Positions 26,875-35,984 of a stretch of DNA of 47,110 bases are shown here, piece by piece; the first letter of the stretch is position 1; every line of letters starts with the position of its first letter. The notes below the pieces were generated by a model. That model was given only the letters and a program-made list of their open reading frames with translations. It did not search any database and had not been told where the DNA came from. Source of the DNA: Oscillospiraceae bacterium (GTDB lineage: Bacteria > Bacillota > Clostridia > Oscillospirales > Oscillospiraceae); NCBI GenBank assembly GCA_902795045.1, contig CADBJU010000008.1:1-47110 (forward strand). Reading direction: 5' to 3'. Made by a program: the position numbers and the translations under genes.

Positions 26875-27585
26875 TCAAACCTGCGAAAAGACCTCTCCGA
26901 TTTTGCCGTGGATGACAAGGTCAGCCTCGGCGGGGGTGCTGGAGCGCGTAATAAGCACCAGCTTGTCGCCGCGGTAGTAGTTGATGAGTCCCGCCGCGGG
27001 ATAGACCTTGAGGGAGGTGCCGCCCACGATGAGCACATCGGCGTTGCGGATGTACTGTATGGCGGTGCGCATCACGTCCTGGTCCAGCGCCTCCTCGTAT
27101 AAAACGATGTCCGGGCGGATGACCCCGCCGCAGCCGCAGCGCGGCACGCCCGTGCCGTGGTTCATGAGATCGGCGTCAAAGCTTTTGCGGCAGCGGGAGC
27201 AGTAGGCTCTGAGGATGCTGCCGTGCAGCTCGAGGACGTTTTTGCTCCCCGCCGCCTGGTGCAGGCCGTCGATGTTCTGGGTGACAACGGCGCGAAGCTT
27301 TCCCTCCCGCTCAAGCTCGGCAAGGCGGAGGTGGCAGCGGTTGGGCTTCACCCCGTCGATGACCAGCTTTTCCCGGTGGAAACGGTAGTACTCCTCGGGA
27401 TAGCGTTCAAAAAAGGTATGGCTCAGGATCGTCTCGGGCGGGTATTTCCACTTTTGGTTGTACAGGCCGTCCACACTGCGAAAGTCGGGGATGCCGCTCT
27501 CGGTGCTGACGCCCGCGCCGCCGAAGAAGACAATGTTGTCGCTTCCGTCTATCCACTCTTTCAGTTTGGCAATGTTGGCTTCCAT
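26875..27585 (-). CDS. Sir2 family NAD-dependent protein deacylase
   Basis: The protein has 236 aa with the full sirtuin set: [14 protein letters not shown] (NAD loop), TQNIDGLH, the LELHGS catalytic His, a zinc finger (CSRC and CGCG), and the [14 protein letters not shown] cofactor loop. It removes acetyl groups from protein lysines using NAD and makes nicotinamide and O-acetyl-ADP-ribose; bacterial members often control acetyl-CoA synthetase. AAAGGAGG precedes the ATG at 27585. It follows the cyclodeaminase-like gene by 14 bases, and both are likely on one transcript. Confidence 0.92.
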   Translation of the reverse strand: MEANIAKLKEWIDGSDNIVFFGGAGVSTESGIPDFRSVDGLYNQKWKYPPETILSHTFFERYPEEYYRFHREKLVIDGVKPNRCHLRLAELEREGKLRAVVTQNIDGLHQAAGSKNVLELHGSILRAYCSRCRKSFDADLMNHGTGVPRCGCGGVIRPDIVLYEEALDQDVMRTAIQYIRNADVLIVGGTSLKVYPAAGLINYYRGDKLVLITRSSTPAEADLVIHGKIGEVFSQV

Positions 27586-27599
27586 GCTCTGTGCCTCCT

Positions 27600-28211
27600 T
27601 TATACGGCCGCTTCCGCCGCCGCGATCACTCTGGCCGCACTTTCCTCGCAGGCCTTGAGTGTGATCTCGTTTTCCCGGCGGACGATGTAGCGGTAAGTGT
27701 CGTCCGAGCACTTGTCGGACATGTCCAGGATAAACAGGCGGGCAGCGCGGATGGCAGAGAGGGAAAGCTCCGCGCTCTCGCCGAGGTAATGCAGGGCGTC
27801 CTTGGGACAGAACCCGGCAAGCTCCGCGCCCAGCTCCAGCGCCTGGTTCATCATGTTGATGACCTCGCCGGGGATGGCGACGGCGGGCTGGCGCGTGGCC
27901 TCGATCTTGCGCTCGTCCCCTTCCTTGAGGGCCTTGCGCAGCGGTCCGCGGGATTTCACGTCCTCGTCGATGAGGTGGACCATGTAGGTCCTGAGGATCT
28001 CTGCGTTGCGGAAAATGTAGTCCGCGCGCTCATTTTCGGGCAGGGCCTTCACGGTGTGCCCCGCCGCCCGCTCCAACAGCGCCATGGCAAGGGCCGCGTT
28101 CATGGCGGCGGCGCTGCCGGTGTCGATGCGCGTTTCCGGGTCAGCGAGGGCTTTGGTCAGCTCGTCGGCATTTTTCAGCTTGAAGATCTCGATCTTGATT
28201 CCTTCCGCCAT
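27600..28211 (-). CDS. Cyclodeaminase/cyclohydrolase (FTCD-C domain) family protein
   Basis: The protein has 203 aa, all alpha-helical in appearance. It matches the formimidoyltetrahydrofolate cyclodeaminase domain: TGSAAAMNAALAMALLERAAGHT near the N-terminus, then the NEITLKACEESAARVI end. In this family the enzyme converts 5-formimino-tetrahydrofolate to methenyl-tetrahydrofolate, or acts as a methenyl-THF cyclohydrolase. The stand-alone form is frequent in anaerobes that break down histidine or purines. No other folate gene is nearby. GGGAG lies upstream of the ATG at 28211; the in-frame start at 28247 is rejected. It is the first gene of a pair with the sirtuin. Confidence 0.82.
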   Translation of the reverse strand: MAEGIKIEIFKLKNADELTKALADPETRIDTGSAAAMNAALAMALLERAAGHTVKALPENERADYIFRNAEILRTYMVHLIDEDVKSRGPLRKALKEGDERKIEATRQPAVAIPGEVINMMNQALELGAELAGFCPKDALHYLGESAELSLSAIRAARLFILDMSDKCSDDTYRYIVRRENEITLKACEESAARVIAAAEAAV

Positions 28212-28249
28212 ATATATGCTCCCTTCCTGATAATATAAAAATGTCATTC

Positions 28250-28436
28250 AAATCGTTTTTGAGGCAGCTTTGCCGCCTTAAAAACACCTTAAGGCGAGCA
28301 TGGCGACGCGCGGGAAGCGCGCGACGATCCAAGCTTGCTATGCGAGCCCTCGCGCCGATCAAGCGCGCCGTCTCACGCAAGGCGTGCGCGATAAGCGCGA
28401 GTCCTCAATTGCGAATCGTATTCGCAATTGATCATT
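28250..28436. other. Structured, gene-free intergenic block
   Basis: No credible ORF is seen. The stretch is packed with small inverted repeats: GTTTTTGAGGC with GCCTTAAAAAC at its left, several CGCGC-type hairpins in the middle, and an 11-bp perfect hairpin (28406-28416 with 28420-28430, three-base loop) right after the prfC stop. The last may end prfC transcription, though it has no T-run on that strand. Confidence 0.4.
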
Positions 28437-30029
<1,593 letters not shown>

Positions 30030-30068
30030 AACAAACTTCCTTAATTTCCATATAATTCTTGACGCTAT

Positions 30069-30097
30069 ATTATATCCGCTGAACGGGAAAAAGTAAA
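30069..30097 (-). promoter_or_regulatory. Sigma-A promoter of prfC
   Basis: On the minus strand TTTACT (30092-30097) and TATAAT (30069-30074) are separated by 17 bases. Confidence 0.75.
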
Positions 30098-30126
30098 GGT
30101 TTTAAAATGCGGCGAAAGCATCTTTG

Positions 30127-30158
30127 AAAAAAGGCTCCCGGTCAGAGGCCGGGAGTCC
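30127..30158 (-). terminator. Terminator of the ABC transporter gene
   Basis: A CTCCCGG/CCGGGAG stem with a seven-base loop is followed on the minus strand by a T-run. Confidence 0.85.
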
Positions 30159-30163
30159 TTGCC

Positions 30164-33094
30164 TTATTCGTTTCGCAGGGCCTCCACCGGGTCCTTCTTG
30201 GCGGCAATGCCCGAGGGGATCAGGCCCGCGATAAAGGTCAGCGTCACGCTCACCAGCACGAGCCCGACTCCGCCGACGAGCGGCAACGTGGAGCGCAGGC
30301 CTGCGAGGGATGGGTGCTCGGCGATGATGATATTGACCGGGATATTGATCAGCAGCGTGATGCCGATGCCGATAAGTCCCGCAAAAAGACCGATAATGAA
30401 GGCCTCGGCATTGAACACGCGCGAGACATCGCGCTTTGAAGCGCCGATGGCGCGCAGGATGCCGATCTCCTTGGTGCGCTCGAGTACGCTGATATAGGTG
30501 ATGATGCCGATCATGATGGAGGAGACCACCAGGGAGATGGCCACAAAGGCGATGAGCACGTAGCTTATGACGTTGATGATCTTCGTAATGGAGCTCATGA
30601 GCATGGCTACGATGTCCGTATACTCGATCTGATCCTCCTCGGGCACGGTGTCGTTATAATTCGTGATGGCCTTGGCAACCGCGTCCTTGTTCTCGAAGCT
30701 GGATGCGTAGATATTGATGATGCTGGGGTTTTCGAGGTCCACATAGCCGAGCGCCTTGAGGTTCTTGCGCAGGGTGCTCTCGGAGTAGGTGGGCGGCATG
30801 GCGTTGTCGTAGAGCCAGAGATAGTCGTCGTCCTCCAGGGAGAGGAGCTCAAAGTCACGGGCAAGCTCGCTGTCGGAGAGGTAGGCGTACATGTTGCGCA
30901 TCTGGATGGCGTACTGCTCCTTGACCTGCTGGGAGATCATGCCGCGCATGTATTCAAAGAGCGTGTCATCGTCCATCTCCTTGAGGAAAGAGGCGTAGCC
31001 CGGATAGTACTGCAGCACCATGTCCTCGACATCCTTGCGGGTGGTGTCCTTGAGCTGTTCGTCAAGCTGTTCGTCGATGTAGCTGTCCTCCGGGACGCTC
31101 ATGAACTCCACATACAGTTCACCGAGCTTTTTCTCGTCGGCATCGCGGATATAGTCCTTCGCCGCCTCGATCTTGCGGGACTTGCTCATGGCCTCGTCGT
31201 TTTCGTCGAGGAAGGGCAGGCCGGTCAGCACATCGGTTTCGGGGTCTGAAAGCTGTCGTCTGACGAGGTCCTTCTTCTCCGCCTCGCCCACCACGTACTC
31301 CACCAGCTTGTGGGTATAGCCCACCGAGCCGGTGCTCATCATGGTGGACATAGCTTCCCCGCTCGGGCGGATAATGCCGACGATGCGGATAGGAAGGCCG
31401 TTTGCAAACAGAGTCGGCAGGCCGATGTCTCCGTCGGCGACGTTGATGTACTTTTCATCCTCCTCGCTGTACTGGAACTCGTCGGCCGGGTAGATGTAGC
31501 GGAAGACCATGTCGCAGACCTGCTCATAGCTCCAGCTCTCCTTCTCGGTGTTCAGGTTCTCCTGGTTGATGAAGGTCTCCATATCCTCCGAGAGGTTGCT
31601 GCTGGACTTGAGGCCGAGGGCGTAGAGCACAAGGTCCGAGACCTCGTTGTTCTTATCCACCACCAGCACGACCTCGTCATACCGCTCCGGCCATCTGCCG
31701 TAGATCAGTTCATTCTGCTCTTTTATAAGCGGGTTGACGGTCTCGCCGTTGTCTCCGGGCAGCATCTCCTGCCAGGCGTTCATGGTGTTGTAGGCCGCGC
31801 CGAAGGTGGAGAAATAGGTGCTGTAGTCGCCGCCGAAGGTGGCGCTCATGGCCCGCTGCATCAGCTCTGTCACATCAGTCTTGACAATGTTGCCGTCGCT
31901 GTCCTCGGCGTAGATGTTCATGTCCATGTCGTAGGAGTACTGGATGGAGCTGATGTACGTGTTGATATCCGTCTTGCCGCTTTCGATAAACTGCTTGAAG
32001 GCCTTAAGGTTGTTGGTCTGCTTTTCCGCCGAGACCATGGAGTTCATCATGTCATAGAGGATGGTGCTGGAATAGACCGCGTCCCGCTCGTGCTGGTTCT
32101 CCTCCGCCTCGGCCTGCACGCCCATGAGCGAGGCCATCATGCTCGTCATGTCCACGGTCTCGGCCTGGATGGTGATAGGGTAGCTTGAGAGCGTATCCTT
32201 CTGCATCTTGTCGATATAGTTCTGGATGCCGTTGGATAGCGACATGATGAGGGCGATGCCGATGATGCCGATGCTGCCGGCAAAGGCTGTGAGGATGGTG
32301 CGCGCCTTTTTGGTCATGAGATTGTTGGTGGACAGGGCCAGGGCCGTAAAGAAGCTCATGGAGGTCTTGTCCTTGCGGGCGGTCTTCACAGACTCGGCCG
32401 TGTCGCCGGTGCCGGAGTCGTATGGGTCACTGTCGTCCACGATCACGCCGTCCTTGAGGCGGATGATGCGGCTTGCGTAGTCCATGGCAAGCTCGGGGTT
32501 GTGGGTGACCATGATGATGAGCTTGTCCTTGGAGATCTCCTTGAGAAGATCCATGATCTGTACGGAGGTTTCGGTGTCCAGTGCGCCGGTGGGCTCGTCG
32601 GCCAGGAGGATGTCAGGGTTGTTGACCAGGGCGCGGGCGATGGCCACGCGCTGCATCTGGCCGCCGGACATTTGGCTGGGCTTCTTGTGGATCTGGTCCC
32701 CCAGGCCCACCTTCTGCAGCGCCTCCGTCGCGCGCTGCCGCCGCTCGCCCGCGCCGACGCCCGACAGTGTCAGGGCAAGCTCCACATTCGACAGCACCGT
32801 CTGGTGCGGGATGAGATTATAGGACTGGAAGACAAAGCCGATGGAGTGATTGCGGTAGGAGTCCCAGTCGGCATCGGTGAAGCGCTTGGTGGATTTGTTG
32901 TTGATGATGAGGTCCCCGGAGGTATAGTGGTCAAGGCCGCCGATAATGTTCAGAAGCGTGGTCTTGCCGCAGCCGGAATGGCCGAGGATGGCGACAAATT
33001 CATTCTCCCGAAACTCCAGGTCCACGCCCTTGAGCGCATGGACGACGGAATCGCCGGCTTCATAGTCTTTTCGGATCTGGCAGAGTTTGAGCAT
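30164..33094 (-). CDS. MacB-like ABC transporter, fused ATPase and FtsX permease
   Basis: The protein has 976 aa. Residues 1-230 are a LolD/MacB-type ATPase: GHSGCGKTT (Walker A), VFQSYNLIPH (Q-loop), QMSGGQMQRVAIARAL (signature), ILLADEPTGALD (Walker B). A membrane helix near residue 270 begins the permease. A very large extracytoplasmic region of about 550 residues follows, rich in acidic residues. The C-terminus has three helices in FtsX layout with LERTKEIGILRAIGASKRDV and ends KKDPVEALRNE. Such transporters work mechanically across the membrane, in antimicrobial peptide resistance or lipoprotein/peptide export, rather than as classical importers. GAAGGGAT precedes the ATG. No partner periplasmic protein gene is adjacent, so it may form a homodimer by itself. 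Confidence 0.9.
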   Translation of the reverse strand: MLKLCQIRKDYEAGDSVVHALKGVDLEFRENEFVAILGHSGCGKTTLLNIIGGLDHYTSGDLIINNKSTKRFTDADWDSYRNHSIGFVFQSYNLIPHQTVLSNVELALTLSGVGAGERRQRATEALQKVGLGDQIHKKPSQMSGGQMQRVAIARALVNNPDILLADEPTGALDTETSVQIMDLLKEISKDKLIIMVTHNPELAMDYASRIIRLKDGVIVDDSDPYDSGTGDTAESVKTARKDKTSMSFFTALALSTNNLMTKKARTILTAFAGSIGIIGIALIMSLSNGIQNYIDKMQKDTLSSYPITIQAETVDMTSMMASLMGVQAEAEENQHERDAVYSSTILYDMMNSMVSAEKQTNNLKAFKQFIESGKTDINTYISSIQYSYDMDMNIYAEDSDGNIVKTDVTELMQRAMSATFGGDYSTYFSTFGAAYNTMNAWQEMLPGDNGETVNPLIKEQNELIYGRWPERYDEVVLVVDKNNEVSDLVLYALGLKSSSNLSEDMETFINQENLNTEKESWSYEQVCDMVFRYIYPADEFQYSEEDEKYINVADGDIGLPTLFANGLPIRIVGIIRPSGEAMSTMMSTGSVGYTHKLVEYVVGEAEKKDLVRRQLSDPETDVLTGLPFLDENDEAMSKSRKIEAAKDYIRDADEKKLGELYVEFMSVPEDSYIDEQLDEQLKDTTRKDVEDMVLQYYPGYASFLKEMDDDTLFEYMRGMISQQVKEQYAIQMRNMYAYLSDSELARDFELLSLEDDDYLWLYDNAMPPTYSESTLRKNLKALGYVDLENPSIINIYASSFENKDAVAKAITNYNDTVPEEDQIEYTDIVAMLMSSITKIINVISYVLIAFVAISLVVSSIMIGIITYISVLERTKEIGILRAIGASKRDVSRVFNAEAFIIGLFAGLIGIGITLLINIPVNIIIAEHPSLAGLRSTLPLVGGVGLVLVSVTLTFIAGLIPSGIAAKKDPVEALRNE

Positions 33095-33121
33095 GGATAT
33101 CCCTTCTATACAAAACGGCAG

Positions 33122-33150
33122 TTGACAACAGTTCCATTCTGCTGTATAAT
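33122..33150 (+). promoter_or_regulatory. Consensus promoter of tRNA-Arg
   Basis: TTGACA (33122-33127) and TATAAT (33145-33150) are separated by 17 bases, a perfect match to consensus, 19 bases before the tRNA. Confidence 0.92.
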
Positions 33151-33168
33151 TTCACAGCTTAAAAACAA

Positions 33169-33245
33169 GCCCACGTAGCTCAGCAGGATAGAGCACTCGC
33201 CTCCTAAGCGAGGGGTCGGAGGTTCGAATCCTCTCGTGGGTGCCA
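33169..33245 (+). tRNA. tRNA-Arg (anticodon CCT)
   Basis: A full cloverleaf is visible: acceptor GCCCACG pairs with CGTGGGT (one G-U), the anticodon stem CTCGC/GCGAG encloses the loop CTCCTAA (anticodon CCT, reading AGG), and the T-loop is TTCGAAT. CCA is encoded. Its last 21 bases (33225-33245) are repeated exactly at 33395-33415. Confidence 0.96.
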
Positions 33246-33248
33246 TGG

Positions 33249-33278
33249 AAAAAGCCATCCCATCCGGGATGGCTTTTT
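33249..33278 (+). terminator. Terminator of tRNA-Arg
   Basis: A 13-bp stem AAAAAGCCATCCC with GGGATGGCTTTTT encloses a four-base loop. Confidence 0.9.
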
Positions 33279-33583
33279 CCATCCCGTGAGAGGATTCGAA
33301 TAATCATCGCGCAGGCCGGGGGCCTGTGCATGAGCCGGTGCGCACACCGGCGAATACCTTTATCGTTCGCCGCCTCAGCGGTGAACGATGCATGCGAATC
33401 CTCTCGTGGGTGCCAACGTCAGAAGAAGCCTGCTCCATTCCGTTTCCGCGGTTACCGTAAGTGCCGCGAAAACTCCATATCCGCAGTCTCCTTCTTCCTT
33501 TCAAAATCGGACCCGCTTTGCTGGGCTCCGATTTTGTTTTTTCCCTCGGGATGGCTTTTTCATCCCGAAGAGAGGAGTCGAGT
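33266..33583 (+). repeat. Repeat-rich tRNA-Arg downstream scar
   Basis: It contains an inverted copy of part of the tRNA T-arm (33288-33300) and three successive hairpins (33312-33326, 33335-33350, 33362-33389). It also has an exact 21-bp direct repeat of the tRNA 3' end (33395-33415), a second terminator (33503-33541), and a repeat of the block after the first terminator (33266-33301 resembling 33548-33582). No gene is seen. The direct repeat of a tRNA 3' end is the usual footprint of tyrosine-recombinase integration or of partial tRNA duplication. Confidence 0.7.
33503..33541 (+). terminator. Second terminator in the tRNA-Arg scar
   Basis: A stem AAAATCGGA with TCCGATTTT (inner CCCG..TGGG pairing) is followed by G and six T. 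Confidence 0.85.
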
Positions 33584-33713
33584 GAATTGCAATACATAGT
33601 AATCATAGCACAACTTTCTCCCGTTTGGTAGAGGCCGGGCGCTGAGTTTGCAAATTATTCACGTGTATCGTCTTTTCTTCCTGCATGTTTTTGTGGAATC
33701 GTTCAGAATGGGA

Positions 33714-33743
33714 TTGCAGTTTTGCCCTCCCCTATGGTAAAAT
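33714..33743 (+). promoter_or_regulatory. Candidate promoter of the 63-aa protein gene
   Basis: TTGCAG (33714-33719) and TAAAAT (33738-33743) are separated by 18 bases. The stretch 33584-33713 upstream of it holds nothing else I can identify. Confidence 0.5.
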
Positions 33744-33810
33744 GTTTCCCGTCAAAGCACGGGGCCATTAGCGTCCCGGATCAGACTATACTGTTTAGGA
33801 GATGATCGCC

Positions 33811-34002
33811 GTGAAAACGCTGCGGGAAATGAACAACCGTGAGCTGTTCTGCCTTCTGACCGGTGAAGGAGAGATCGTACAGCAGACCATGCTGCGCAAT
33901 ATTATTCTTGCTTATAAGAAAAAATATCCGGAAAAGGTCGGCCATTTCGGTGAGATGGACCTTGCCGCGATCGTGGCCGAGATGACCGAAGAGGAAAACT
34001 GA
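33811..34002 (+). CDS. Small acidic hypothetical protein
   Basis: The protein has 63 aa (MKTLREMNNRELFCLLTGEG...), predicted helical, with no membrane segment or motif I can name. The GTG at 33811 is the better start because AGGAG lies nine bases upstream; the ATG at 33802 directly abuts that site. A promoter lies upstream and the composite terminator/repeat at 34018-34213 lies downstream, so it looks like a real single-gene unit. The function is unknown. Confidence 0.6.
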   Translation: MKTLREMNNRELFCLLTGEGEIVQQTMLRNIILAYKKKYPEKVGHFGEMDLAAIVAEMTEEEN

Positions 34003-34017
34003 ATAACAGTTTATAAA

Positions 34018-34213
34018 GGGGCTGTCTCAAAACGTTACCGTTTTGTCATCCTGAGAAACGAAGTGACGAAGGATCCTTCTTTTGAAGGTTTTCACAAACT
34101 TTGAGGAAAGATTCTTCACTTCGCGAACATTAGAGATTCTTAGCGGCTTGCCGCTTAGAATCTCTATGCACTTTAGGAGAATGACACGGAGTTTTGAGAC
34201 AGTCCCTTTTTTT
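34018..34213. terminator. Terminator-like inverted repeat split by a MITE-like element
   Basis: Two 16-base arms (34018-34033 GGGGCTGTCTCAAAAC and 34191-34206 GTTTTGAGACAGTCCC) pair almost perfectly. The right arm is followed by seven T, as in a terminator, but they enclose the 141-bp repeat copy 2 where a short loop would be expected. It lies between converging genes. Confidence 0.7.
34045..34185 (+). repeat. MITE-like dispersed repeat, copy 2
   Basis: It is bounded by GTCATCCT and AGAATGAC (inverted ends). It shares an exact 44-bp core (34122-34165) with copy 1 at 5188-5231, including the internal hairpin AGAGATTCTTAGCGGC with its complement. The left half is longer and diverged between copies. 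Confidence 0.75.
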
Positions 34214-35963
34214 AATACCCGTAGTCGCCGAAGACGCGCATGGCGTGGCAGCGGTCACAGTAGTTGTATACCGCGCCGATGGGCAGCTCCTTCCCGCAGG
34301 AGCGGCAGCGGCGGATATATTCGTCCTTGCTGACCTTCATCAGCTCCGCGATCCGGTCGCAGATGGCCTTGCGCTCGGCGGTGCAGTCGTCCTCCTGGCC
34401 GATCCTTCTCAAAAGCTGGTGGCGGATGTCGTAGGCCTTGTACTGCAGCTCACAGTCCTGGAGCGTCTCGTCGCCGAAGTACGGCGCTGGCACACGCCGG
34501 TTTTTCAAGATCGCCTCGGCGCAGCGGGCCCAGTAGATGACCAGCTCCTCCGAGCGGGTGTCCACCGGGCAGGTGATGAGGTCATAGACCAGCTCCCGGT
34601 TTTCCGGGGTGATCTTTTTTCGCAGGTGCTTGAGCAGGATGCGCGCGTCCTGCATGCTCTCGCGCACGAACTCCGATTCCCTGGGCATCTTGTCCCAGGC
34701 CAGAAGCAGCAGGTCCATGGGATAATCGGAGGCAAGCACCTCGCGCGGAAAGCCGATGCAGGCCTGCTTGATGGCCCGGACGCGCTGTCCGAGCCGCTCG
34801 CCGATGAGAGTATCCCCGCCGATTGCCAATACTTCACCGTATTCGTGCAGGCCGTAGCGCCCCGCCCGTCCGCCGATCTGGTTGATCTCCGCCGTAGTGA
34901 GGGGCCGAAACTCCCGGCCGTCAAACTTCTGGGTCTCGGCAAAGATCACGCGCTTGATGGGCAGCGAGATACCGAGGCCGATGGCGTCGGTGGCGACAAC
35001 GATGTTGTTTTCGCCCGAGACGTATTTTCTGACCTCGTTGCGCCTTGCCTCCGGCGGCAGCGCGCCGTAGATGACGCTCGCGTGAAAACCCTGCTTTTCC
35101 AGAATCGCGGCGGTGGACAGGACATTCTTTCTTGAGAAACAGATAATGGCGTCGTCGGGCCGGAAGTCGCTGTAGCCCCGGCATTGTCCCGCATAGCGCA
35201 GCGGCGCGAGGCGCTGGTGCTGCACCACATTGTAGGGGTCGCCGAAGCTGGTAATGAGCCGCTCGATATAGGGCAGGGCCTCGGGCGCCATACAGATATG
35301 CACCGCCTCGGCGTCCACAAGGCAGATCGCTTTGAGCCAGGCCGAGCCCCGGTCACGGTCTGCGATGAGCTGCGCCTCGTCGATGACGGCGGTCTTGTAG
35401 TGGGCATTGAAGTTGCAAAGCTCGATCGTGGAGGAGATAACCTTCGCCCCCTCGACCGGGATGGACTCCTCCCCCGTCAGCATGCTGCACGGGATGCCCG
35501 CGTCGTTGAGCTTGTCGAACATCTCCAGCGCCAGCAGGCGCAGCGGCCCGAGATAGGCCCCCGGCGTGTGCTTTTTCAGATCCTCGATGGCGTCGTAGGT
35601 CTTGCCGCTGTTTGTCGGGCCGACATGGAGGATGAAAATGCGCTTGAGCTTGCGCGCCCGCTCGATATACGATTCGGGCGAAAAGGACTCGTAGAGCTCC
35701 GTGATCTCACGAAACTGCCGCTCGCGAAGCTCCTTTTCCTCCCGCTCCCGGATGAGCCGCCGGATCTCCGGGTGCTGTACGGCCTGTGCCGCCGCCTCCT
35801 CGGTCCAGCCCTCCATCGTCCACCAGGAGCCGCCCCGCCCGCGTACCTTGATGATCTCCGGCTTCGGAAAGCAGTCCTGTATGAGCTTTTTTGTGATATG
35901 ATATTTTTTGATGATCTGCTGCCGGGTGAGAAGCTTCACCCTTTCCTTTTTGTGTTTTCCCAT
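34212..35963 (-). CDS. Suv3-like DExH RNA helicase with C-terminal zinc ribbon
   Basis: The protein has 583 aa. After an N-terminal charged region of about 100 residues comes the helicase core: GPTNSGKTYDAIEDL (Walker A, 115-122), YLGPLRLLALE, VIDEAQLIADRDRGSAW (DEAQ at 195-198), ATDAIGLGISLPIKRVIF and QIGGRAGRYG (motif VI). The PLRLLA and GLGISL wording is that of the SUPV3L1/Suv3 group, which unwinds RNA in mitochondria as part of the RNA degradosome; bacterial homologues are poorly studied. The C-terminal 30 residues hold CRSCGKELP and CDRCHA, a zinc ribbon. Upstream only a weak AAGAG is seen. It is 21 bases from the end of the MFS gene, probably on the same transcript. Confidence 0.85.
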   Translation of the reverse strand: MGKHKKERVKLLTRQQIIKKYHITKKLIQDCFPKPEIIKVRGRGGSWWTMEGWTEEAAAQAVQHPEIRRLIREREEKELRERQFREITELYESFSPESYIERARKLKRIFILHVGPTNSGKTYDAIEDLKKHTPGAYLGPLRLLALEMFDKLNDAGIPCSMLTGEESIPVEGAKVISSTIELCNFNAHYKTAVIDEAQLIADRDRGSAWLKAICLVDAEAVHICMAPEALPYIERLITSFGDPYNVVQHQRLAPLRYAGQCRGYSDFRPDDAIICFSRKNVLSTAAILEKQGFHASVIYGALPPEARRNEVRKYVSGENNIVVATDAIGLGISLPIKRVIFAETQKFDGREFRPLTTAEINQIGGRAGRYGLHEYGEVLAIGGDTLIGERLGQRVRAIKQACIGFPREVLASDYPMDLLLLAWDKMPRESEFVRESMQDARILLKHLRKKITPENRELVYDLITCPVDTRSEELVIYWARCAEAILKNRRVPAPYFGDETLQDCELQYKAYDIRHQLLRRIGQEDDCTAERKAICDRIAELMKVSKDEYIRRCRSCGKELPIGAVYNYCDRCHAMRVFGDYGY

Positions 35964-35984
35964 GTCTCTTTCGTTTTCGATCCT

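Noticed and set aside
28406-28436. Perfect 11-bp hairpin as a classical terminator of prfC
   Set aside because: No T-run follows the stem on the prfC strand, so it is listed only as structure.
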